A stretch of 10,131 nucleotides of DNA from CAZEGV01 sp964511645. Lineage in GTDB: Bacteria > Bacteroidota > Bacteroidia > Cytophagales > JAAEPT01. Under the pieces are notes generated by a model, which was not told the DNA's origin, ran no database searches, and saw only the letters and a program-made list of their open reading frames with translations. The position numbers and the translations under genes were made by a program. The stretch spans positions 1 to 10,131 of the forward strand of contig CAZEGV010000081.1 in NCBI GenBank assembly GCA_964511645.1, given 5' to 3'. Shown piece after piece: positions 5,417 to 10,131 of the stretch (positions are counted from its first letter, which is position 1; the number at the start of each line of letters is the position of its first letter).

Positions 5417-6742
5417 ATGGATACATTTATACAGTACGCTCAACTTTTATTAAGCCTTTCTATACTCATTGTTTTACACGAATTGGGTCATTTTATTCCT
5501 GCAAAATTATTCGGCTGTAGGGTTGATAAGTTTTATCTTTTTTTTAATCCTAAATTTTCATTATTCAAAAAAAAAATAGGAGAGACAGAGTACGGAATAG
5601 GATGGGTTCCATTAGGTGGTTATGTGAAAATAGCGGGTATGATAGATGAGTCTATGGATACAGATGGGATGAAAAAAGAGCCTGAAGATTGGGAGTTTAG
5701 GTCTAAGCCAGCTTGGCAACGGTTGATTATTATGGTCGGTGGAGTTGTGGTCAATGTTATTGTAGCCATTGTAATTTATGGTATGATAAACTTGACTTGG
5801 GGAAAAAATTTCGTCTCTTTGGAAGAGATTAACAAAAATGGAGTGGCAGTTTCTGAATATATGCAAAAGGCAGGTTTTGAAACAGGGGATAAGCTACTAA
5901 GAACAGACGTTGGTACACCTAATTCTTTTCAAGAAATGATGAATGCAATGCTTTTAGGAGAAGCAAAGGAAGTAATCGTAGAGAGAAATGGTAAAGAAGT
6001 TACAGTGCCTATTACTAAAAAGTTTGCGAGGGCAATGATTAAAGCTAGAAAATCAGGGCTAATAGGACCTAGAATGCCATTTGTTGTAGATACGGTGATG
6101 CAAAACTCAGGAGCTGCTAAGGCAGGGTTACAATCAGGGGATTATGTACTTACTTGTGATGGTCAGCAAGTAGAGTTTTTTGATGAAGTAAAAGGATTGT
6201 TAAAAGGAAAAGAGAATAAGACGATCCCTTTTACAGTATTAAGAGGGAAAGATACCGTTTTACTAAATGTGTCGTTGAATGAAAATGCTAAAATGGGAGT
6301 GGGGCTAAGAGGTTTGAATATTAAACCAGAGCATATTGAGTATACTTCTTTTGTTAAAGCAACCAAAGATGGTGTAAAAAGTGCTGTGGATAATATTCGC
6401 TTGCAAGCGAAAAGCTTAACTTGGTTATTTGATTCAGAAATAAGGGGTTATGAGGAGGTAGGAGGGTTTGCCTCGATGGCAAAATCATTTACTACCGAGT
6501 GGAATTGGCATGCTTTCTGGGCGATGACTGCAGGCTTATCAGCAATGCTAGCATTAATGAATATATTACCGATTCCTGCTTTAGACGGTGGTTATGTAAT
6601 GTTTATATTATATGAAATAATATTTAGAAGAAAACCTTCTCAGCGATTTATGGAACGTGTTTTGATGTTCTTTATCCTTTTGCTATTTAGTGTGATGATT
6701 TATGTGAATCTCACAGATATTGTAAAAAGCCATTTTAATTAA
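5417..6742 (+). CDS. rseP: RseP-type site-2 intramembrane metalloprotease
   Basis: This is an M50 site-2 protease that cleaves membrane proteins within the bilayer. In other bacteria it releases anti-sigma factors and clears signal-peptide remnants. The 441-residue protein has an N-terminal membrane helix with the zinc-binding HELGH (21-25), then GGYVKIAGM (67-75), a second membrane helix (about 103-123), and two PDZ-like regions (about 130-205, degenerate, and about 220-290). The third helix carries NILPIPALDGG (382-392), supplying the third zinc ligand D390, and a final helix spans about 411-431. All catalytic elements are present and length matches RseP. The ATG follows the dxr TAA directly, consistent with an operon and translational coupling; dxr-rseP adjacency is common in bacteria. 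Codons 51-53 lie in a run of ten A (5567-5576), a potential slippage site. No anti-sigma target is encoded in the window. Confidence 0.95.
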   Translation: MDTFIQYAQLLLSLSILIVLHELGHFIPAKLFGCRVDKFYLFFNPKFSLFKKKIGETEYGIGWVPLGGYVKIAGMIDESMDTDGMKKEPEDWEFRSKPAWQRLIIMVGGVVVNVIVAIVIYGMINLTWGKNFVSLEEINKNGVAVSEYMQKAGFETGDKLLRTDVGTPNSFQEMMNAMLLGEAKEVIVERNGKEVTVPITKKFARAMIKARKSGLIGPRMPFVVDTVMQNSGAAKAGLQSGDYVLTCDGQQVEFFDEVKGLLKGKENKTIPFTVLRGKDTVLLNVSLNENAKMGVGLRGLNIKPEHIEYTSFVKATKDGVKSAVDNIRLQAKSLTWLFDSEIRGYEEVGGFASMAKSFTTEWNWHAFWAMTAGLSAMLALMNILPIPALDGGYVMFILYEIIFRRKPSQRFMERVLMFFILLLFSVMIYVNLTDIVKSHFN

Positions 6743-6748
6743 AAAAAC

Positions 6749-8098
6749 ATGAAACATTTAATCTTAATTCTAATCTCATTTGTTTGCTTTCAAGTAGGTG
6801 CTACTGTACAAGACTCTATTGCTACTCGTGTAATGGATGATAAAACATATGTTGAATACTTAGTGTCTCCAGGAGAAACGATTTATCGTATATCTACTAA
6901 TTATGGGGTGCCTATATCTGCTTTGATGGAATTAAACCCTTCATTAGAAAAAGGTTTGCGTGCAGGACAAGTTTTACTAATCCCATATAATAAAGCAATG
7001 GTGAAGGAGATTGAGCCACAGCCATCACAGTTTCCAACTATCAAAACAACTACCACTGTGCCAAAGGTCATAGTGAAAAAGGAAGTGAAACATGGAGCGA
7101 GAAAACAAAAAAGATTGATAAAACATAAAGTAAAAGAAGGTGAAACGCTTTATGATTTGAGTAAAAAGTATAATGTAAGTATTGGAGATCTACTTAAATG
7201 GAATGGCTTGGAGGTAGAGGAAGGACAAACGTTAATAGTAGGAGAAGAGGACATAAAGGAGGACGTGAAAAGTATCGAACAACCTGAAAACGAAAAAGAT
7301 GTAGAATTTACTCGCACAGAAAGCCAAACTGTAGCAGGAGAAACTTATACCGTTTATGATTATGATAAAACTCGTAAACAAGTATTGATTGTACCATTTG
7401 ACCCGCATTTGTATTTTTCAGATTCAGATGATGAAATCGCAAGAGGCTCTAGTATACCACGTCTTAAGGTAAGAGAAGTTTTTAGAAGAAGGTTAAATAC
7501 AGTGCTTGCCCCCAGAGGATATGAACCTATATACTTGCTTGGCGGTAAGCATGCTGATACACTGACAGACTTAAATAAAATATATAGCTCGGTAGGTTAT
7601 GAATACCAAGAACAAATGCTTAGCGAAACCTATCAAGCCAAAATGGCTGCTGAAGTAGAGCAACAGCAACAGTCAGAAGGAAATAAAAGTGATAAATTAA
7701 AAGGCTGGGTAAATAAACAAAAAGACAAAATACAAGGAGAACAGTCAGAAGATGAGTTAAGAAGAGATAAATATCTTGGGAAGTACTTCGGTGTTAAGAT
7801 TAAAGACCCGAGATTTTTTACTTATTTTGACCAAAAATATAGCATCGACTACTATATTTTTGTTAGCCAGTTTGAGGTGCGTACAGATTATGAACACTGC
7901 TTAGACCGTTCGTCGGGTAATTATGTACGGTATTTTGTGACGCATTATACAGTGTTTGATAAAAATGGAAACAAAGTAGCGGGAAATAAGTTTAAACTAA
8001 ATTATAATTCTAACACAAATAATATTTCTAAAATTGTAGGGGATAATATGATTCAAATAGCAGATAGGATTCTTGCCGAAATTCCGCCTGCTTATTAA
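6749..8098 (+). CDS. Secreted protein with two LysM domains and an unrecognised C-terminal domain
   Basis: The 449-residue protein begins with a signal peptide (about 1-18, hydrophobic core LILILISFVCF), so it is exported, probably to the periplasm. Two LysM repeats follow: residues about 35-79 (VSPGETIYRISTNYGV, ending GQVLLIPY) and about 124-165 (VKEGETLYDLSKKYNV, ending GQTLIVG). LysM domains bind N-acetylglucosamine in peptidoglycan. A charged linker (about 167-195) leads to a domain of about 250 residues (200-449) that I cannot assign. It opens with QVLIVPFDPHLYFSDSDDEI, contains a glutamine/lysine-rich probable coil (about 296-340), and has no visible catalytic motif. I see no amidase, NlpC/P60 or peptidase active site, so a hydrolase call is not supported. 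The gene starts 6 bases after rseP and has no promoter of its own that I can see. No terminator is evident after it. Confidence 0.9.
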   Translation: MKHLILILISFVCFQVGATVQDSIATRVMDDKTYVEYLVSPGETIYRISTNYGVPISALMELNPSLEKGLRAGQVLLIPYNKAMVKEIEPQPSQFPTIKTTTTVPKVIVKKEVKHGARKQKRLIKHKVKEGETLYDLSKKYNVSIGDLLKWNGLEVEEGQTLIVGEEDIKEDVKSIEQPENEKDVEFTRTESQTVAGETYTVYDYDKTRKQVLIVPFDPHLYFSDSDDEIARGSSIPRLKVREVFRRRLNTVLAPRGYEPIYLLGGKHADTLTDLNKIYSSVGYEYQEQMLSETYQAKMAAEVEQQQQSEGNKSDKLKGWVNKQKDKIQGEQSEDELRRDKYLGKYFGVKIKDPRFFTYFDQKYSIDYYIFVSQFEVRTDYEHCLDRSSGNYVRYFVTHYTVFDKNGNKVAGNKFKLNYNSNTNNISKIVGDNMIQIADRILAEIPPAY

Positions 8099-8133
8099 GT
8101 GTAGTAGTAATTATAGTGTTTTAATACCTGAGA

Positions 8134-8736
8134 ATGAACAAAACAGGAGTAGTAATAAAGAAGATGTTTGACCCTTATTTTGAAGCTCCTCTCGAAATAT
8201 GGGAATCATTTGCTATTCTTCTAAAACAAAAATCGTATAAGAAAAATGAAGTAATAAAGGATGTTAATGAAAAAGAAAATCATCTTAGTATAATTACAAA
8301 AGGTTCTGCGGGGGTTTTTTTATGGAAAGAAAACTCTACAATATGTCTTGATTTATGTTATGAAAATGAGTTTTTTGGAGACTATATGTCATTTTTAACT
8401 CAAAAATCAACCGAATTATTTACACAAGCAATTGAATCTACCGAGATACTATCTATTTCATTTTCTGATTTGAATGGATTATATAAAAACTCTACGATTG
8501 GAACAACTATTGGTAGGATTGCATCTGAATCTCTTTTTATTCATAAACAAGCACAACAAATAGATTTATTGTGCTTAACTGCGGAAGAAAGGTATATAAA
8601 GCTTTTGGAACGACAACCAAAAATCATCCAACGAACTCCCCAAAAACATATTGCTTCTTATTTAGGTATAACCCCAGAAAGTTTTAGTAGAATTAGAAAG
8701 AAAATCACACGGCATCTCAAAATAAAAACAGTATAA
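8134..8736 (+). CDS. Crp/Fnr-family transcriptional regulator
   Basis: The 200-residue protein has a cyclic-nucleotide-binding-like beta-roll (about 20-120) and a C-terminal helix-turn-helix (about 167-192, TPQKHIASYLGITPESFSRI), the layout of Crp/Fnr regulators. The beta-roll keeps a glycine/acidic turn (EFFGDYMSFL, about 79-88) but lacks the RSA-type arginine motif that contacts the phosphate of cAMP in Crp, and no cysteine cluster for an Fnr iron-sulfur centre is visible. The signal is therefore probably something other than cAMP or oxygen, or there is no ligand. Translation may start at 8134 or at ATG 8164 (MFDPYFEAPL); the second has an AGGAG 14 bases upstream and fits the domain start well. 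It lies 35 bases after the LysM gene, with no clear terminator between. The divergent or downstream target could be the CPBP gene. Confidence 0.9.
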   Translation: MNKTGVVIKKMFDPYFEAPLEIWESFAILLKQKSYKKNEVIKDVNEKENHLSIITKGSAGVFLWKENSTICLDLCYENEFFGDYMSFLTQKSTELFTQAIESTEILSISFSDLNGLYKNSTIGTTIGRIASESLFIHKQAQQIDLLCLTAEERYIKLLERQPKIIQRTPQKHIASYLGITPESFSRIRKKITRHLKIKTV

Positions 8737-8761
8737 TACCATATTACAATCAAAATGGTAT
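8736..8761. repeat. Inverted repeat just after the Crp/Fnr gene
   Basis: ATACCAT (8736-8742) and ATGGTAT (8755-8761) are perfect inverted copies separated by 12 bases. The repeat begins on the last base of the Crp/Fnr stop codon. The downstream T stretch (8766-8772, interrupted) is poor, so it is either a weak terminator or an operator for the CPBP gene. A further ACCATTTT lies at 8828-8835, complementary to 8752-8759. Confidence 0.45.
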
Positions 8762-8807
8762 AAGTGTTTTCTTATCATACATCAAGTTTTTTTTAGTAGC
8801 ATCACTT

Positions 8808-8815
8808 TATCTTTG
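8808..8815 (+). promoter_or_regulatory. -7 box for the CPBP protease gene
   Basis: TATCTTTG matches TAnnTTTG and lies 32 bases before the ATG at 8848, predicting a leader of about 28 bases. The region where a -33 TTG is expected is a T run (8787-8794) without the G, so the promoter may be weak or regulator-dependent. The adjacent Crp/Fnr protein is a natural candidate regulator. Confidence 0.5.
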
Positions 8816-8847
8816 TTTTAATATTACACCATTTTAACTTTAGATAA

Positions 8848-9546
8848 ATGAAAGTTTTTTTACCCATTTTATTCGCAGTTTGTTTTACAATTATACTATT
8901 AGTACTGTCTGGACAAGTGCATCGTATTGGTGTTTCTGTTAGCCCAAATCAATATTTAAATTTTCAAGTAAACTACCAGTTGGTGTTGATCGGAATTGCT
9001 TTAATATCAATGATTAGTTCTTATGTCTTTAATTCAGAAAGTTTTAAATCTATCTTATCATTTGGGGATATTGATGCCGTAGGAGAAGAGTTGAAATTGT
9101 TCGGCATAAAAAAGGGGGATACTTGGCTAAAAACAGGGGTTTCATTATCTGTGTTTATTAGTTTAGGTACAGGAATCTTTATGTATTTTCAACTCAAAGG
9201 GCAATCCATTGATTATAATTTGTTAAAAACTGGATTACTTTGGATTGTCTTATTCTCATTTACTAATTCATTTGCTGAGGAAATTATTTTTAGAATAGGT
9301 ATCAATGGACCACTGGCAAATTTACTTTCACCAAACACCATTTTTCTTATTTCAGCTATTATTTTTGGTATTGCACATTTTCAAGGGATGCCAAATGGAA
9401 TTATAGGGGTGATATTAGCAGGTTTGTTAGGTTATGTTTTAAGTAAATCCATTCATGAGACTAATGGTATATTCTGGGCTTGGTTTATTCATTTCTTACA
9501 AGATATAATAATAATTGGTTCTATATATCTTATTAGAAGTTCATAA
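8848..9546 (+). CDS. CPBP-family (Abi/Rce1-like) intramembrane metalloprotease
   Basis: The 232-residue, strongly hydrophobic protein carries the three conserved motifs of the CPBP family: EEIIFR (144-149, glutamate pair plus arginine), FGIAH (173-177) and HFLQD (215-219). In Rce1-type enzymes these residues form the membrane-embedded metal site. About six membrane segments can be seen (roughly 4-21, 44-60, 97-114, 126-142, 162-178, 184-200 and 208-228, not all certain). Eukaryotic Rce1 trims prenylated proteins. Bacterial members are linked to bacteriocin self-immunity, surface protein processing or unknown roles. No bacteriocin or peptide precursor is visible here, so the substrate is open. 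It has its own -7 box (8808) and follows a Crp/Fnr gene; it converges on the minus-strand ORF at 9584-9982. The active-site residues are intact. Confidence 0.9.
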   Translation: MKVFLPILFAVCFTIILLVLSGQVHRIGVSVSPNQYLNFQVNYQLVLIGIALISMISSYVFNSESFKSILSFGDIDAVGEELKLFGIKKGDTWLKTGVSLSVFISLGTGIFMYFQLKGQSIDYNLLKTGLLWIVLFSFTNSFAEEIIFRIGINGPLANLLSPNTIFLISAIIFGIAHFQGMPNGIIGVILAGLLGYVLSKSIHETNGIFWAWFIHFLQDIIIIGSIYLIRSS

Positions 9547-9555
9547 ACCATCAAG

Positions 9556-9578
9556 AAATTGTTTATTTAAACTAATTT
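9556..9578. terminator. AT-rich hairpin between convergent genes
   Basis: AAATT (9556-9560) and GTTT (9561-9564) pair with AAAC (9569-9572) and AATTT (9574-9578), with loop ATTT and one bulged T. It lies between the stop of the CPBP gene and the stop of the minus-strand ORF, where a bidirectional terminator is expected. It has no G/C-rich core, so the call is weak. Confidence 0.35.
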
Positions 9579-9583
9579 AGTAA

Positions 9584-9982
9584 TTACCTTTCTAGGTTAT
9601 ACTTACTGGATTTTATGAAATATAAGTTATCTAGGTATTGCATGATTTGAGTTACAGACTTAGATAATGTGTTTTGTCTAATCTTTTTAGCTAAGGCTCT
9701 TGCTATTAGTTTCAACACTCGTCTTCTAAGTAATAAAGGTATTGTCACATCTCGTAAAGATCTATTTTCTGCTTTAACGATGATTTCGTTGATGAGTTCA
9801 TCTTTTTGGTCAGACTGGTAAGGGGTGAATAAGATTTTGGCTTTGTTTTGATTTTTTGCAAACAAGACTTGCTTCATACTCTCTAGCAAATGAAACTCTA
9901 AGGCTTTCATCTCTTCTATAGAAACTAAAGAGTGCAATTTTTTGAGATGGTGAAACGACGGAAGTACGGCTATATTTTTCAT
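9584..9982 (-). CDS. Hypothetical basic protein, function not recognised
   Basis: The minus-strand reading frame encodes 132 residues from ATG at 9982 to TAA at 9586-9584. I recognise no family. It has no signal peptide or clear membrane segment. The sequence looks mainly alpha-helical: about 16-40 (EEMKALEFHLLESMKQ), 58-72, and a strongly basic stretch at about 80-101 (LLLRRRVLKLIARALAKKIR), which could contact nucleic acid. ATG codons at residues 25 and 36 are alternative starts. No Shine-Dalgarno sequence or TAnnTTTG box is visible upstream, but an 8-bp dyad (9986-10011) ends 4 bases before the start. A near-identical direct repeat brackets the frame (9591-9606, inside its 3' end, and 10000-10014). 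It is convergent with the CPBP gene. It could be a real lineage-specific gene, a remnant of a longer gene, or a chance frame. The long uninterrupted frame with no better competitor favours a gene. Confidence 0.5.
   Translation of the reverse strand: MKNIAVLPSFHHLKKLHSLVSIEEMKALEFHLLESMKQVLFAKNQNKAKILFTPYQSDQKDELINEIIVKAENRSLRDVTIPLLLRRRVLKLIARALAKKIRQNTLSKSVTQIMQYLDNLYFIKSSKYNLER
9591..9606 (+). repeat. Direct repeat copy 1 flanking the minus-strand ORF
   Basis: TCTAGGTTATACTTAC here matches TCTAGTTATACTTAC at 10000-10014 except for one extra G; the last 11 bases, GTTATACTTAC, are identical. This copy encodes the C-terminal KYNLE of the minus-strand ORF. The two copies are about 409 bases apart and in the same orientation. 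Confidence 0.6.
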
Positions 9983-9985
9983 AAG

Positions 9986-10011
9986 AGTATAACATTTGGT
10001 CTAGTTATACT
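9986..10011. repeat. 8-bp dyad before the minus-strand ORF
   Basis: AGTATAAC (9986-9993) and GTTATACT (10004-10011) are perfect inverted copies with a 10-base spacer, about one to two helical turns between centres, as for a dimeric repressor site. The dyad ends 4 bases upstream of the ATG at 9982. The right half is part of direct repeat copy 2. Confidence 0.5.
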
Positions 10012-10014
10012 TAC
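10000..10014 (+). repeat. Direct repeat copy 2 flanking the minus-strand ORF
   Basis: TCTAGTTATACTTAC repeats positions 9591-9606 with a single base deleted. It lies 18 bases upstream of the minus-strand ORF start. The rest of the window (10015-10131) holds no gene I can support, only a TAAGCTTA palindrome (10019-10026) and A- and T-rich tracts. Confidence 0.6.
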
Positions 10015-10131
10015 GCTATAAGCTTATTACAAGGTTGCAATTGGGGATAAGTTTAGAAGTATAAAAAAAAACGGGGCACATCAATTTTTATGGGGAGTTG
10101 ACTTTTTTTGTATAAAAAGTTGTGATGGATA

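Noticed and set aside
6385..6393. Perfect DnaA box TGTGGATAA inside rseP
   Set aside because: It encodes conserved-looking AVDN residues in the coding frame and stands alone, so chance or codon content explains it.
6749..8098. Calling the LysM protein a peptidoglycan hydrolase
   Set aside because: No amidase, NlpC/P60, M23 or lytic transglycosylase catalytic motif is visible; LysM repeats alone show binding only.
8752..8835. Distant inverted pair AAAATGGT (8752-8759) / ACCATTTT (8828-8835)
   Set aside because: Eight-base AT-rich arms 68 bases apart are easily random; only the closer dyad at 8736-8761 was kept.
8848..9546. Reading the CPBP gene as part of a bacteriocin immunity or phage-abortive system
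   Set aside because: No bacteriocin precursor, transporter or toxin partner is present in the window; the name Abi for this family does not establish phage defence.
9810..9995. 61-codon minus-strand frame overlapping the 132-codon ORF
   Set aside because: It is nested in another frame of the longer ORF and shows no recognisable motif; treated as a shadow.

Overview
The window looks like chromosomal DNA of a low-GC member of the Bacteroidota (Flavobacteriia or a close relative). Several gene starts carry the phylum's -7 promoter element TAnnTTTG (at 212, 897, 2760 and 8808 on the + strand, and 2620-2613 on the - strand). Gene starts mostly lack Shine-Dalgarno sequences. The predicted proteins (bacterial GH3 protein, LysM protein with a private C-terminal domain, small Crp/Fnr protein) are of kinds common in that phylum. 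Assignment below phylum is inference.

Layout. Positions 1-264 are intergenic, with a strong 13-bp inverted repeat, a promoter and a perfect 14-bp tandem duplication ahead of a small exported or membrane protein (265-720) that ends at a clear intrinsic terminator. The spacer before dnaB (783-908) holds two good DnaA boxes and a hairpin. dnaB (909-2474) converges on a minus-strand tRNA-Thr(UGU) gene (2524-2597), and the two appear to share one hairpin terminator (2491-2520).

A tightly packed four-gene run follows: GH3-family adenylating enzyme (2772-4268), dxr (4265-5416, ATGA overlap), rseP (5417-6742, no spacer) and a secreted LysM-repeat protein (6749-8098, 6-base spacer). It joins isoprenoid precursor synthesis (MEP pathway), regulated intramembrane proteolysis and a cell-wall-binding protein. 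The theme is plausibly envelope biogenesis, but the link is positional only.

From about 8100 the content looks more accessory: a Crp/Fnr-type regulator (8134-8736), a CPBP-family intramembrane protease (8848-9546) with its own -7 box, and a convergent minus-strand ORF of unknown function (9584-9982). That ORF is bracketed by a near-identical 15/16-bp direct repeat and has an 8-bp dyad before its start. Positions 9983-10131 contain no gene I can support, only repeats and A/T tracts.

No CRISPR array, transposase, phage gene or complete mobile element is visible. The points most worth a second look are the DnaA-box spacer before dnaB, the SSB-like tail of DnaB, the -7 boxes placed exactly 4 bases before two start codons, the repeats at 166-248, and the repeat-flanked orphan ORF at the right end.
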